A stretch of 64,000 nucleotides of DNA, taken from positions 1 through 64,000 of the forward strand of contig KB906767.1 of the NCBI GenBank assembly GCA_000381625.1, given 5' to 3'. Both the position numbers and the translations under genes were made by a program. A model generated the notes under the pieces. That model was given only the letters and a program-made list of their open reading frames with translations, was not told where the DNA came from and did no database searches. Positions 35,266 to 45,118 of the stretch are shown here, in pieces. Numbering within the stretch: the first letter of the stretch is position 1; every line of letters begins with the position of its first letter. The DNA comes from Bryobacterales bacterium KBS 96. GTDB lineage: Bacteria; Acidobacteriota; Terriglobia; Bryobacterales; Bryobacteraceae.

Positions 35266-35868
35266 GTGAGCGATCAACTTTATCTGTCCGTCTGGCTTCC
35301 CGGAACGCTGTCCAATTGGCGGACGCGCTATTTCGAAAAGATGCTGTCGCTTGTTCCGTTTTCCCAGCGGGAGCAGCCCCAGTCCACTCTGATCATCCAA
35401 GGTGTCAGCGTGACGGAACCCCCGTTGCTCGAAAGGCCGATGAATGGTCCGGTCCATCTCTCGGATGTGAGCGAAATCCTGCGTGATTTCCAGGGAGACG
35501 ATGTCGCCTATCGTCTCGAAAGCTGGTGGGACCTATGGCAATATACCGGTGACGATTGGGAGATCAGGCCCGTTCGTATGGGGTTGTGCTGCTTTGGAAG
35601 TGAGTTCGACAACGGCGGATCGCTCTCGACAAACCAGCAGGAGGATTTACGGATCGACTTTGGCGTGGATACGCTTTTTTTGCCGGATCCCACGCTGACG
35701 GGCAGCGGCCGGCTTGTGGAATCGAACGTTAAGAGCCTTCTCAAACTGGTGCACGATATAGAGGATGAGTTGCCGCTCGAACGCCGCGCGCTGGAAACCG
35801 AGTCGGGCGAAAATTTCGCGGACAAACTAGCTCGCATGATGGGAGGAGGAGAGGCCCGCCCGCAGTAG
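35266..35868 (+). CDS. conserved-looking hypothetical protein
   Basis: 200 residues from GTG at 35266; the open frame reaches back to 35014, but that part overlaps the divergent YkgJ-type gene. The product is soluble, with Trp-rich and acidic stretches (LESWWDLWQYTGDDWEIRP, DFGVDTLFLPDPT) and no motif I recognise. The normal-looking codon use and orderly composition argue that it is real. Confidence 0.6.
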   Translation: MSDQLYLSVWLPGTLSNWRTRYFEKMLSLVPFSQREQPQSTLIIQGVSVTEPPLLERPMNGPVHLSDVSEILRDFQGDDVAYRLESWWDLWQYTGDDWEIRPVRMGLCCFGSEFDNGGSLSTNQQEDLRIDFGVDTLFLPDPTLTGSGRLVESNVKSLLKLVHDIEDELPLERRALETESGENFADKLARMMGGGEARPQ

Positions 35869-35987
35869 AGCGTCTTTATCGACCCGTCCCACCCGTGGCG
35901 CACAATTTATCGTGCTGCTGCCGATCTTAAGCCGGCAGTCTGCGAGTGCGGCATCGGCGAGCCGTTAGGGCAACTCGATCGAAAGCG

Positions 35988-37334
35988 CTAAAACCCGCTG
36001 ATCGCGTAGGGCTTCGACGTGAAAGTGACGCCCGCCGAGATGCGATTCGCATACGTCCTCTGCAGATCGCCGAATTTCGGATATTGCCAGCCCGAGTAGG
36101 TGAAATTCAAGAAGCATCGCTCGGTTAATTGGTACGCGGCGTTCAGGCTAAATGTCGCGGCAGTGTACCCCGATGCGGTATTGGCTACGCTGCTCAACCG
36201 GTTCACGCCGCCGGTGCCGCCCAGTCTCAGCCGGCGTGAAAGCTGTATCGCCAGGTTCGCCGTGCCGTAAACATTTTTGGAAGTGAGATAAATTCCGTTC
36301 CCGCCAATAATGCTTTGCCCACCCATCAGCGACAGTGTTGAATGCTTGAAGTTGCGGGAAATCGTGCCACTGAATATCGGCGACGTGGTCGTTTGTGAGA
36401 ATCGGCCCTGCTGGAACTCATCGCTTGGGACTCCGCCGAAATCCAGGCTGGCGATTCCCGAAGCCATTATGCGCGACACACCGGCGCTGGCCCCGGCTGA
36501 CCAATACTGATTGAAAACGTGCGCCCAACTACCCGTGAAGGATCCGATATCGGAATTGCCGGCGCCCCTTGAATAGCCGAACCGAGTATACGAGACGCTG
36601 CCCGTCAGAGAATCGCGCCGCGTTACCCGATATGTGGCGCCGACGGTTGCGTCGCCTCCCACGTAGCTGGTGAATTGTCCGGGACGATAGTGCAACGTGT
36701 AGAAGTCGCCGCCGATGAAATAGGTGACGCGGCTTAGCGCGTGCCAGCTCAACGTCAGGGATGTAGTGTTGGCAAGTGCGCTGCTGCTATAGGGTTGAAC
36801 GGAGGGAAACAACCCTCCCGACGAAGGGTAGAAGTAGTTTTGCCCGGTATTGTCAGAGTAGTTGAGGCTTTCGGTTGCTGTAAAGCTGACGTACCGGCCC
36901 AACTGACGAACCAGGCTAAGGCCCAGAAGCTGTTGAGTTGCGTTCGTATATTGTGAGCGGCTGTAGCGTGTGTACGAGCCGTTATAGAAAGCGCTGAACG
37001 CGCCGCCGCGTATCGGGTGAACGAAATCCACTCCTCCGCCGACTTGTGCTCCAGCGCCGCCGTAATCGGTCACGATGCCGCCCGTCCGGCTGGTGGTTTG
37101 ATACGGAATACCGGAGTCATAGATGCCATTCAGCATCCCGTAGAAATTCAAGTAATCGAGGAGTGGCCGCGAGGTGGACGGCTGTGATCCTCCTTGGCCC
37201 CGCGCCTCATCCGTCTGTTGGCCGATGACGGCGGCTCCAGGGGGCTCTCCGAGTCCCGCGTAGCCGGGTGACTGCTGCGCCGGCAGCAGAGAACAAGAGA
37301 ATAATGCTCCAGCGAGCGCCAAGCCGATTTTCAA
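35988..37334 (-). CDS. outer-membrane beta-barrel protein
   Basis: 448 residues. A signal peptide (MKIGLALAGALFSCSLLPAQ) is followed by a Gly/Ser/Tyr-rich chain of alternating hydrophobic strands (e.g. FSAFYNGSYTRYSRSQY, GATYRVTRRDSLTGSVSYTR), ending in an aromatic-terminal strand (VTFTSKPYAISGF). This fits a porin-like barrel. I cannot name the family. It stands alone, and the 308 bp upstream include its promoter region and that of nadK. Confidence 0.75.
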   Translation of the reverse strand: MKIGLALAGALFSCSLLPAQQSPGYAGLGEPPGAAVIGQQTDEARGQGGSQPSTSRPLLDYLNFYGMLNGIYDSGIPYQTTSRTGGIVTDYGGAGAQVGGGVDFVHPIRGGAFSAFYNGSYTRYSRSQYTNATQQLLGLSLVRQLGRYVSFTATESLNYSDNTGQNYFYPSSGGLFPSVQPYSSSALANTTSLTLSWHALSRVTYFIGGDFYTLHYRPGQFTSYVGGDATVGATYRVTRRDSLTGSVSYTRFGYSRGAGNSDIGSFTGSWAHVFNQYWSAGASAGVSRIMASGIASLDFGGVPSDEFQQGRFSQTTTSPIFSGTISRNFKHSTLSLMGGQSIIGGNGIYLTSKNVYGTANLAIQLSRRLRLGGTGGVNRLSSVANTASGYTAATFSLNAAYQLTERCFLNFTYSGWQYPKFGDLQRTYANRISAGVTFTSKPYAISGF

Positions 37335-37539
37335 ACAAATTCCTCCGATATTACAGCAAATTAAGAGTTTGACTAAATGTGAGGGAGGCTGTCAAGCCGG
37401 CGGGCGATCGCGAAGGAACAGACGCAAGCCGTTGCCGCATCGGCGTTTTTATCATCGCTGGCCTATCCCATAGGCTCAGCGAAAGCCGATTGATTGTGAC
37501 AATACCAGAAAATGTGCTGGAGCACAATGCGGAAGGATT

Positions 37540-37608
37540 TCGGCCGATTTTGCACGCTAAAGAAGCAATATTCAAGGCGTGACCGCGCCGCCGCGAAAAA
37601 TCGGCCGA
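37540..37608. promoter_or_regulatory. 12-bp inverted repeat upstream of nadK
   Basis: TCGGCCGATTTT (37540-37551) and AAAATCGGCCGA (37597-37608) are exact inverted copies, 45 bp apart, in the 37335-37642 gap. Each arm contains the palindrome TCGGCCGA, so a dimeric regulator could bind each arm. The second arm is 34 bp before the nadK start. No other feature is seen in this gap. Confidence 0.4.
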
Positions 37609-37642
37609 TCGCGGGAGATAACCTAGGATCTATCTATTCCAA

Positions 37643-38503
37643 ATGGAGCCCATCAAGACCGTTGGCATCATCTCGAAACCGAATATTCTGCACGCGCCCG
37701 AAATCGTGCGGGGCCTGCTCGAATGGCTCAGGAACCGGCGCGTCGGGTACCGCTGCGATGAAGAAACCGCGGGGTACGCCGGGGAGCCCCCGTTCTTTCC
37801 GCGCGATGAGGTGCCCGATGGCGCCCAACTCGTGATCGTTTTGGGCGGAGACGGAACGCTGCTTTCTGCTGCCAGGGCCATCGGCGGCAGGGATATCCCG
37901 CTGTTCGCCGTAAATCTGGGCGGTTTGGGCTTCCTCACTGCCATTACGCTCGACGAACTTTACCCCGAACTCGAACGAGCCTTCCGTGGGGAGACACGCA
38001 TCGGCCGCCGCCGGATGCTCGATTGCGAGTTAATCCGCGACGGTCGCGTGATCGGTTCTTATTCCGCGCTCAACGATGTGGTTGTCACGAAATCGATGAT
38101 TGCTCGCATGATCGATCTAGATACCTACGTCGACGATCATTTCGTTGCGGCGTATAAGGCGGACGGACTCGTCATCTCGACGCCCACGGGCTCAACGGCA
38201 TATTCACTTTCAGCTGGCGGCCCCGTGATCTTCCCCTCGGTGGCCTGCATCTGTCTCACGCCGATTTGCCCGCACACGCTGACGAACCGGCCGGTGATCG
38301 TCTCCGATAGCAGCACCATCCACATCCTTTCGCGCAGCGAAGATGGCACGTTCCTGACCATTGATGGGCAAGTCGGTGAACCTATTTCGAAAGGCGACCG
38401 CGTCATGTGCCGCTCGTCCTCGAAAACCATCAACCTGATCCGGCCGCCCAAAATGCTGTTTTTTGACGTGCTGCGCGAAAAACTCAAATGGGGCGAGCGG
38501 TAA
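37643..38503 (+). CDS. nadK: NAD kinase
   Basis: A 286-residue ATP/polyphosphate-dependent NAD kinase producing NADP. The catalytic GGDGT motif is at residues 68-72. A second motif reads LNDVV (NE is more common), followed by DGLVISTPTGSTAYSLSAGG, the conserved substrate loop. The C-terminal strand region is complete. It is followed 44 bp later by a quinone oxidoreductase gene that would use its NADPH. Confidence 0.97.
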   Translation: MEPIKTVGIISKPNILHAPEIVRGLLEWLRNRRVGYRCDEETAGYAGEPPFFPRDEVPDGAQLVIVLGGDGTLLSAARAIGGRDIPLFAVNLGGLGFLTAITLDELYPELERAFRGETRIGRRRMLDCELIRDGRVIGSYSALNDVVVTKSMIARMIDLDTYVDDHFVAAYKADGLVISTPTGSTAYSLSAGGPVIFPSVACICLTPICPHTLTNRPVIVSDSSTIHILSRSEDGTFLTIDGQVGEPISKGDRVMCRSSSKTINLIRPPKMLFFDVLREKLKWGER

Positions 38504-38547
38504 ACACATGATCAGGCAGATTCGTCCGGCGGCAGCAATATAAACAG

Positions 38548-39534
38548 ATGATGGCAATCGAGATTTCCGCTTATGGATCGCCGGATGTCCTGAAGCCGGT
38601 AGAGCGCCCGAGGCCCATACCGTCCGAGGGAGAAGTGCTGATCGAGATAGAAGCCGCGGGCGTCAGCCGCGCGGATGTGTTCCAGCGCCAAGGCAAATAC
38701 CCGCCGCCCGCCGGCGCGTCCGACATTCCGGGGTTGGACGTGGCGGGGAAGATTGTGGCGACCGGCCCTGGCGCGGGTGAGTGGCAGGCAGGCGATCGCG
38801 TCTGCGCGCTTCTGACCGGCGGCGGCTATGCGGAATTCTGTGTAGCTCCGGCAGTACAGGTGCTCCCGATGCCGCACGGCTGGACTGCAATTGAAGCGGC
38901 GACCCTGCCGGAAAATCTGTTTACCGTGTACGACAATCTAATTACGCGCGCTCGCTTGCCAGAAGGCGAGACCGTTCTAATCCATGGCGGCACGAGTGGC
39001 ATCGGCAGCACGGCCATTATGCTGGCGTGCGCGATTGGCGCGATTCCGTACGCGACGGCGGGCAGCGACGAGAAATGCCGGGCATGCGAAACTATTGGCG
39101 CGAAGCGGGCGATTAATTACAAGGCGGAGGATTTCGTCGAAGCTGTGCGGCGATTCACTTCTAATCGCGGCGCCGATGTGATCGCAGACATTGTCGGAGG
39201 AGCTTACCTGGAGAGGAACATCGAAGCGCTCGCCCTCGAAGGGAGGCTATCGTTGATTGCAACTCTCGGCGGCGCAGCGGGAGCGCTACCGATTGGCAAA
39301 CTGATGTCGAAGCGAGGAACGATTGTTGCCTCAACCATGCGCGCACGAACGCCCGTGCGGAAGGGCGAAATTGCGAGCAGGCTGCGCCGCCACATCTGGC
39401 CCTTGCTGCCGGATAAGAAAGCGATCCGGCCGCTAATCGATTCCAGCTTCCCGCTAGCGAAAGCAAGCGCCGCGCACGAGCGCATGGAGAGCGGCAATCA
39501 TATTGGAAAAATTGTATTGACGAGGGAAACGTGA
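38548..39534 (+). CDS. NAD(P)H quinone oxidoreductase, PIG3-like (zinc-independent MDR)
   Basis: 328 residues of the medium-chain dehydrogenase/reductase family. The N-terminal catalytic fold shows GVSRADVFQRQGKYPPPAG, typical of quinone oxidoreductase/PIG3. The Rossmann domain has LIHGGTSGIGSTAI. No structural or catalytic zinc Cys set is present. The C-terminus reads HERMESGNHIGKIVL. It probably reduces quinones using NADPH. Confidence 0.92.
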   Translation: MMAIEISAYGSPDVLKPVERPRPIPSEGEVLIEIEAAGVSRADVFQRQGKYPPPAGASDIPGLDVAGKIVATGPGAGEWQAGDRVCALLTGGGYAEFCVAPAVQVLPMPHGWTAIEAATLPENLFTVYDNLITRARLPEGETVLIHGGTSGIGSTAIMLACAIGAIPYATAGSDEKCRACETIGAKRAINYKAEDFVEAVRRFTSNRGADVIADIVGGAYLERNIEALALEGRLSLIATLGGAAGALPIGKLMSKRGTIVASTMRARTPVRKGEIASRLRRHIWPLLPDKKAIRPLIDSSFPLAKASAAHERMESGNHIGKIVLTRET

Positions 39535-39580
39535 TGGCTTTCGATATTGTGGCGCCGATACTTGTCTCGGCGAGCGCGCG

Positions 39581-39645
39581 GGTGCGGCATGCCGCACCCC
39601 TATGGGCAGATGCCGGAAGCCGTAGGGTCGAGGCATGCCTCGACC
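39581..39645. repeat. REP-like pair of palindromes with GGCATGCC core
   Basis: Two perfect palindromes lie in the intergenic space: GGTGCGGCATGCCGCACC (39581-39598) and GGTCGAGGCATGCCTCGACC (39626-39645), with 27 bp between. Both have the central GGCATGCC. A related imperfect palindrome is at 51643-51661. The paired hairpins look like REP/BIME elements. They also lie just before the GTG of the CRTAC1-type gene. Confidence 0.7.
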
Positions 39646-39694
39646 GAGGCGCGTCGCCCAGCACAGTTCTGTCGTTGCCAGGTGATAACTCGTT

Positions 39695-41356
39695 GTGAAG
39701 TCTCTGTCCGCTCTTTTCACTGTTTTGACAGGCCTGCTGGCGCTCCATGCCGCGACACCCGTGTCCTCGATTCGTTTTAAGGACATCGCGAAGGAATCCG
39801 GCATCGATTTCGTTCTTCACAACTCTCCGACCCCCGAAAAACACATGATTGAGACCATGGCGGGCGGCGTCGCTGTATTCGACTACGATGGCGACGGCCG
39901 TCCGGACATTTTCTTTACCAATGGCGCCGCCATTCCGTCGCTGGCGAAGACCGGTCCGCAATACTGGAACCGCCTCTATCGGAACGAAGGCAACCTCAAA
40001 TTTCGCGATGTGACCGAGCAGGCCGGAGTTGCCGGCGCGGGCTATTCGATGGGCGCAGCGGCCGGAGATTACGACAACGACGGGCATACCGATCTTTTCG
40101 TCGCCGGAGTAAACCGAAACATCCTCTATCACAACCTCGGTAACGGCCGCTTTGAAGATGTCACGGAAAAAGCCGGCATCAAAAGCGGGAAATGGGCCGT
40201 CGCCGCGGGATGGGTCGATTATGATAACGACGGCAAACTGGATCTGTGGATTGTGCATTACGCGAAATGGACTCTCTCGACCGACCGTTACTGCGGCGAT
40301 CCTGGGCGAGGCATTCGGATCTACTGCCATCCGAAGTATTACCAGGGCCTCGCCAGCACGCTCTATCGCAATAAGGGAGACGGCACATTCGAAGATGTAT
40401 CGGAGAAGGCCGGCATCGCCGCGTTTCCAGGCCGCGGCATGAGCGTCGCTTTCGCCGATTACGACCACGACGGCTACCAGGATGTTTTCGTTACCAACGA
40501 CAATATGCCGAACTTTCTCTTCCATAATCGCGGAAACGGAACGTTCGAGGAGATGGCTCTGCTCGCCGGAGTGGCGCTTCGCAGCGACGGAAAGCCGGTG
40601 GCTAGCATGGGTGCGGATTTTCGCGACTACGACAACGACGGACTTCCCGATATTTCTTTCACGGCGCTGGCGGGAGAAACGTTCCCTCTTTTTCGCAACG
40701 CCGGCAAAGGAGAGTTTGCCGATGCCACCTATGCGAGCAAAATAGGCGCACTTAGCCTGCACCACAGCGGTTGGGGCGAAGGCCTCTACGATTTCAATAA
40801 CGATGGTTGGAAAGACCTGTTTACGGCGAATTCGCACGTGAACGATCGCGTCGAGTTATTCGAGCCCGCCGTTTACAAGGAGCCGGACACGGTATTTGTG
40901 AACCAGGGAAAAGGCGTTTTTGCCGATGTCTCGGCTGAAGCCGGACTGGACGCGGTCGCGGCGCACAGGGGCTGTGCGTTCGCCGATTTCGACGGTGATG
41001 GACGGATCGACATCGTCGTTGCCTCGCTCGAAGGGCCGACGGAACTGTGGCATAACATCAGCCCCGAAACGAATCACTGGATCACGCTGAAACTAATCGG
41101 TACAACGAGTAATCGCGACGGGATCGGCGCGCACATCCGCATCGGCAACCAGTACAACCATATGACGACAGCCGTTAGCTATGCGTCTTCAAGTGACGAT
41201 GGCGTACATTTCGGACTGGGCCAGATTGACAAAATCGATCGAATCGAAATTGCTTGGCCGAACGGCAAGCGTCAGGTGTTGGAGAACGTGAAGCCGGATC
41301 GGGTGCTTACGGTTCGGGAAGCGGCTTCTGCCGGAGGGAACAGCCAGGGCCGGTAA
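39695..41356 (+). CDS. CRTAC1-type secreted FG-GAP/ASPIC-UnbV protein
   Basis: 553 residues. GTG start, signal peptide (LSALFTVLTGLLALHAA), then repeated FG-GAP units with Asp-rich loops (DYDGDGRPDI, DYDNDGHTDL, DYDNDGKLDL, DYDHDGYQDV, DFNNDGWKDL, DFDGDGRIDI). A C-terminal ASPIC/UnbV domain follows (GIGAHIRIGNQYNHM, IEIAWPNGKRQ). Very similar in layout to the protein at 13393-15099. Extracellular or periplasmic. Function unknown. Confidence 0.85.
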   Translation: MKSLSALFTVLTGLLALHAATPVSSIRFKDIAKESGIDFVLHNSPTPEKHMIETMAGGVAVFDYDGDGRPDIFFTNGAAIPSLAKTGPQYWNRLYRNEGNLKFRDVTEQAGVAGAGYSMGAAAGDYDNDGHTDLFVAGVNRNILYHNLGNGRFEDVTEKAGIKSGKWAVAAGWVDYDNDGKLDLWIVHYAKWTLSTDRYCGDPGRGIRIYCHPKYYQGLASTLYRNKGDGTFEDVSEKAGIAAFPGRGMSVAFADYDHDGYQDVFVTNDNMPNFLFHNRGNGTFEEMALLAGVALRSDGKPVASMGADFRDYDNDGLPDISFTALAGETFPLFRNAGKGEFADATYASKIGALSLHHSGWGEGLYDFNNDGWKDLFTANSHVNDRVELFEPAVYKEPDTVFVNQGKGVFADVSAEAGLDAVAAHRGCAFADFDGDGRIDIVVASLEGPTELWHNISPETNHWITLKLIGTTSNRDGIGAHIRIGNQYNHMTTAVSYASSSDDGVHFGLGQIDKIDRIEIAWPNGKRQVLENVKPDRVLTVREAASAGGNSQGR

Positions 41357-41512
41357 GACCTGAGTCGGACAATTACGCTGCATCTTTGCCGGACGGACGG
41401 TCGCGTCGAAAGTATCGAGCCGGAAGCGTAAGTGCAAGAATGTCAATAGATGTTGCAGCCGCTCTGGCGGCCTTAGCTGGATTCGTGGCGCACGCTTTCA
41501 GCGCAAACAGGT

Positions 41513-42244
41513 TTATCGGTTCCACAGCACATTCACGATGCTGAGCGCCGCAACGGCCGCTGTTTCCGCGCGCAAAATCGTTGTGCCCAATGAGCAGGCG
41601 CGCCAGTCCGAGCCGAGAAGTTGTGCTCTTTCCTCTTCCGTCCATCCGCCCTCCGGCCCCGCAATCATCGCAATGGAGTCGCCCGCGCTGCGGCTGAACG
41701 GCAGACTTTCGACGACAGAGAGGATGGGCGGGGCAGACCTCTCCTCATCTAAAAGGAGGCGAACCGCCGCCTCGGAATCGAGCACGGACTCGAGCGGCGC
41801 TGGCGTGTGAATCTCCGGCAAATGCACTCGCCGGGACTGCTGGCTTGCTTCGAGCGCGATACGTTCCCATCGCGTGACACGTTTCGGCGCCGCTTGGGCC
41901 AGCCCGCGCTCGGAGCGCGCCGCTTCGAACGGGCGGATGCTGTTTACTCCCAACTCCGTCGCCTTCTCGATTGTCCATTCGAACCGATCAAACTTGAACA
42001 GCGCCGGATAGAGATGAACCGCGGCAACCGCGGCCGGTGGCGCCAATTGTTTCACCACGCGGAAGCTGACAAGCGATTTCCGCGCGGTCTCGATCTCGGC
42101 GAGATAGAGGTTCTTGTTATCGGAGATCTCGTAAACCTGTCCCACTTCGGCGCGCAGGACGCGGACCAAATGTTCGGCATCAGAGCCCGTCAATTCGGCG
42201 GCGCCCCGCCGCACTTCCTGAACAAAAAATCGCCTACGAGCCAT
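41513..42244 (-). CDS. rsmE: 16S rRNA (uracil-1498-N3)-methyltransferase
   Basis: A 243-residue RsmE. It has an N-terminal PUA-like part (LTGSDAEHLVRVLRAEVGQ) and a C-terminal SPOUT methyltransferase with the knot motifs IAGPEGGWTEEE and LGTTILRAETA. It methylates U1498 of 16S rRNA. It is divergent from ruvA with 46 bp between. Confidence 0.95.
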   Translation of the reverse strand: MARRRFFVQEVRRGAAELTGSDAEHLVRVLRAEVGQVYEISDNKNLYLAEIETARKSLVSFRVVKQLAPPAAVAAVHLYPALFKFDRFEWTIEKATELGVNSIRPFEAARSERGLAQAAPKRVTRWERIALEASQQSRRVHLPEIHTPAPLESVLDSEAAVRLLLDEERSAPPILSVVESLPFSRSAGDSIAMIAGPEGGWTEEERAQLLGSDWRACSLGTTILRAETAAVAALSIVNVLWNR

Positions 42245-42290
42245 GTCGCTAGAATCGTGTTAGTCTCCGCCCGGCGAAGATTAACTTCCT

Positions 42291-42893
42291 ATGATTGCGC
42301 ACCTGAAAGGCATTATTCTCGAAAAGCATCCGAACCAAGTCGTACTGGATGCTGGCGGCGTGGGATACGACGTACAGATTCCGGTATCGACCTATACGGC
42401 GCTCCCCGATGCGGGCGCGGCTTTTGCGTTACGCATTCACACTCACGTCCGCGAAGATGCCATTCAATTGTTCGGCTTCGCTACGCCGGAAGAAAAGACG
42501 GTTTTCGAGCGGCTTATCAGTGTCAGTGGCATCGGCCCGAAGCTCGCGGTAACCGTGCTATCGGGGCTCGCCACTCCCGAACTGATCACGGCCATTCGCA
42601 CCAGCGACGTGCAGTCTTTGGTGCGTATCCCCGGCGTGGGCAAGAAGACCGCCGAGCGGATGGTGCTCGAACTCAAGGACAAGCTCATTGCCGTCGAGGC
42701 GGTTTCGAAGGGAGAGCAGCTTGCAGGTGCGGCCTCGCTCCTCAGCCCTCTTGAACTGGACGTGCTTTCGGCGCTGCTGAACCTCGGCTGCTCACGTCCG
42801 GCAGCGGAAGAAGCGATCAACAAGGCCAAAAAGCAAGGTGTCGCGGAAGAGTTTGAGCCCTTCTTCCGCACATCCCTTAGTCTTGTGCGCTAA
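42291..42893 (+). CDS. ruvA: Holliday junction DNA helicase subunit RuvA
   Basis: A 200-residue RuvA that binds four-way junctions and loads RuvB. It has an N-terminal OB fold (MIAHLKGIILEKHPNQVVL), two helix-hairpin-helix motifs (FERLISVSGIGPKLAVTVLS, LVRIPGVGKKTAERMVLEL), and a C-terminal RuvB-binding domain (LSALLNLGCSRPAAEEAI). ruvB follows 12 bp later, as usual. Confidence 0.98.
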   Translation: MIAHLKGIILEKHPNQVVLDAGGVGYDVQIPVSTYTALPDAGAAFALRIHTHVREDAIQLFGFATPEEKTVFERLISVSGIGPKLAVTVLSGLATPELITAIRTSDVQSLVRIPGVGKKTAERMVLELKDKLIAVEAVSKGEQLAGAASLLSPLELDVLSALLNLGCSRPAAEEAINKAKKQGVAEEFEPFFRTSLSLVR

Positions 42894-42905
42894 CGTGGGA
42901 TCGAC

Positions 42906-43958
42906 ATGCGCGCAGATGGGCCTCCGATGGAACGAACACGAATGATTTCGCCCACTCAGCAGGACGATGACCGGCAATTTGAAGCCGCCTTGCGGCCGAC
43001 GCACCTGGATGACTTCTCCGGGCAACCGCACGTCAAAGAAAATCTGAAAATCGCCATCGAAGCCGCAAATCAACGCGGCGATGCGATGGATCATGTCCTG
43101 CTCTGCGGACCTCCCGGATTAGGCAAGACCACGCTCGCCGGCATCATCGCGCAGGAACTCGGCGTTACGATGGACCAGACGTCGGGCCCCGTGCTCCAGA
43201 AAAAGCTCGACCTGACAGGTGTGCTGACGAACGTCCGCCCACGCCAGGTGTTTTTCGTCGATGAAATACACCGGCTGATGTCCGACGTAGAGGAAATCCT
43301 GTACGGCGCGCTCGAAGACTTCCGCCTCGACATTTTAATCGGCACCGGCCCGGGCGCCCGGACGCATAGCATGAAGTTGCCGAGATTCACGGCCGTCGGC
43401 GCGACGACGCGGCAAGGTCTGCTCAGCGCGCCTCTCCGGAGCCGGTTCGGTCTCGTGTTGCGGCTCGATCCGTACGATGAAGAGACACTTACGCGCATCG
43501 TCGAACGCTCCGGACGACTGCTTGAGGTTTCCATTACACCGGAAGGCGCACAAGAGATCGCTCGCAGGAGCCGCGGCACTCCACGCATTGCGAACAGACT
43601 ACTGCGGCGCGTCCGCGATTTCGCGCAAGTACGCGCAAACGGCACAATCGATCTTGAAGTTGCCCAGGCCGCTCTCAATTTGTTGAAAGTCGACCGCTAC
43701 GGTCTTGACGAAGTGGACCAGAAGATTATGGCGACCGTTCTGGTGAAATACGCCGGCGGCCCGGTTGGCTTGAGCACCATCGCTGCATCCATCGATGAGC
43801 AGCCGGACACAATTGAAGAGGTATACGAGCCTTATCTGATGCAGCTCGGTTTTCTGGATCGCACTCCGCGAGGGCGTGTCGCTACGCAGCGCGCTTTCGA
43901 ATATTTCGACGTGCCGTTCCGCCCGCGTTTCGGCGGCGCGCAAAATCCCTTGTTTTAA
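42906..43958 (+). CDS. ruvB: Holliday junction helicase motor RuvB
   Basis: A 350-residue AAA+ motor. It has Walker A GPPGLGKT (68-75), Walker B VDEIH (118-122), the sensor region GATTRQG, and a winged-helix C-terminus ([15 protein letters not shown]). The N-terminus has several in-frame ATGs (42906, 42927, 42942); the first is given. It drives branch migration with RuvA. Co-transcribed with ruvA and folK. Confidence 0.98.
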   Translation: MRADGPPMERTRMISPTQQDDDRQFEAALRPTHLDDFSGQPHVKENLKIAIEAANQRGDAMDHVLLCGPPGLGKTTLAGIIAQELGVTMDQTSGPVLQKKLDLTGVLTNVRPRQVFFVDEIHRLMSDVEEILYGALEDFRLDILIGTGPGARTHSMKLPRFTAVGATTRQGLLSAPLRSRFGLVLRLDPYDEETLTRIVERSGRLLEVSITPEGAQEIARRSRGTPRIANRLLRRVRDFAQVRANGTIDLEVAQAALNLLKVDRYGLDEVDQKIMATVLVKYAGGPVGLSTIAASIDEQPDTIEEVYEPYLMQLGFLDRTPRGRVATQRAFEYFDVPFRPRFGGAQNPLF

Positions 43959-43975
43959 GCCATGGGTTCTAAGCC

Positions 43976-44485
43976 ATGCCTCTGAAGCGCGTCTTTCTGG
44001 CGCTCGGGTCGAATATGGGGAACCGCCAGGCGTATCTCGAACAGGCCATCGGAGCTCTCGAAACTGAAGGTGTGCATCTCCTAAAGCGATCCTCGATCTA
44101 CGAGACAGAGCCGCAGGAACTGCACGACCAGCCCTGGTTTCTGAACATGGTGATCGAGTGCGAAACGAAGCTGTTTCCTATTCAGCTTGTCGCGACGACA
44201 CAGCGGACCGAACGCGCACTGGGACGCGACCGTGGTCCGCGGGCCATTCCGAAAGGGCCGCGGACCATCGATATCGATATTCTCCTGTTTGGCAAAGCGC
44301 TACTTAATACCCCAAAACTGGCGCTTCCGCATCCACGCATGCTCGAACGGCGTTTCGTTTTGGAGCCGCTCGTCGAGATTGCGCCATCGCTGCGGCACCC
44401 GATTACCAGGCGATTGCTCAAAGATGAGCTTGGCAAAGTTTCCGGTCAGAAACTGAAACGGTTTAGCCCGGAACTAGAGCAGTAA
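43976..44485 (+). CDS. folK: 6-hydroxymethyl-7,8-dihydropterin pyrophosphokinase
   Basis: A 169-residue HPPK that pyrophosphorylates hydroxymethyldihydropterin in folate synthesis. Family motifs visible are LALGSNMGNR, YETEPQELHDQPWFLNMV, and PKGPRTIDIDILLF, with the catalytic metal-binding Asp pair, then LPHPRMLERRFVLEPL. It follows ruvB by 17 bp. Confidence 0.96.
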   Translation: MPLKRVFLALGSNMGNRQAYLEQAIGALETEGVHLLKRSSIYETEPQELHDQPWFLNMVIECETKLFPIQLVATTQRTERALGRDRGPRAIPKGPRTIDIDILLFGKALLNTPKLALPHPRMLERRFVLEPLVEIAPSLRHPITRRLLKDELGKVSGQKLKRFSPELEQ

Positions 44486-44573
44486 GGCACTTGTCCGTGT
44501 GAGTAGCGCAAAACCGAAGCGCATCTTTTCGTGATATTCTCGCCCAGTCTAGCGAACCGTCAAGGAGGCCTAT

Positions 44574-45029
44574 ATGAATCGTCGTATGTTCATGCTTAGT
44601 GGAGCCGCTCTGTTCCCCGCACTGGTAGCCAGTTCCGAAACTAACGGAGCAAAATTGATCGTCCATTTGAGCTATACCGGTTCGGGAACCGTTAACCAGA
44701 CACATAAAATTTATGTGGCGTTGTGGGAGTCGCCCGATTTTGTTAAAAACAGCAGTGCGTCGATGCAGCCTGTTGCCGTTATGCCGGTAGCGTCCAAATC
44801 GGGAGTGGCTCGTTTCAACGACATTCAAAAAAATCCGGTTTATGTGAGCATGGCCTACGATCCAACCGGCGCATGGGAGGCTAAGAGCGACCCGCCCGTT
44901 GGATCTTCTCTTGGCCTTTACGCCAAAGAACCGGGAGTACCCGCGCCCATACAACTTCAGCCCGGCAAGACGACGACCATCTCCGTAACGCTCGACGATT
45001 CGTTTAAGAAGACGCAGATGAGCAAGTGA
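44574..45029 (+). CDS. small exported protein, function unknown
   Basis: 151 residues with AAGGAGG before the ATG. The N-terminus MNRRMFMLSGAALFPALVAS has two Arg and a hydrophobic stretch, so export by Tat or Sec is likely. The mature part is predicted to be beta-rich (HKIYVALWESPDF, TTTISVTLDDSF), resembling small beta-sandwich proteins such as DUF2141, but the match is weak. No catalytic motif. It has its own space after folK. Confidence 0.65.
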   Translation: MNRRMFMLSGAALFPALVASSETNGAKLIVHLSYTGSGTVNQTHKIYVALWESPDFVKNSSASMQPVAVMPVASKSGVARFNDIQKNPVYVSMAYDPTGAWEAKSDPPVGSSLGLYAKEPGVPAPIQLQPGKTTTISVTLDDSFKKTQMSK

Positions 45030-45118
45030 TAAGAATGCCGGCCGTGCGCCGCTACTGCACCGTTACGACAGAGATGTATTTAAGTTAAATTGTTGATGCG
45101 ATTGTGCCGCGCGCTTCG

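Noticed and set aside
39161-40837. long minus-strand frame opposite the CRTAC1-type gene
   Set aside because: It covers parts of two unrelated plus-strand genes and has no family features; it is a shadow.
41807-42754. plus-strand frame of 315 codons across rsmE and ruvA
   Set aside because: Antisense to rsmE and out of frame with ruvA, both well supported.
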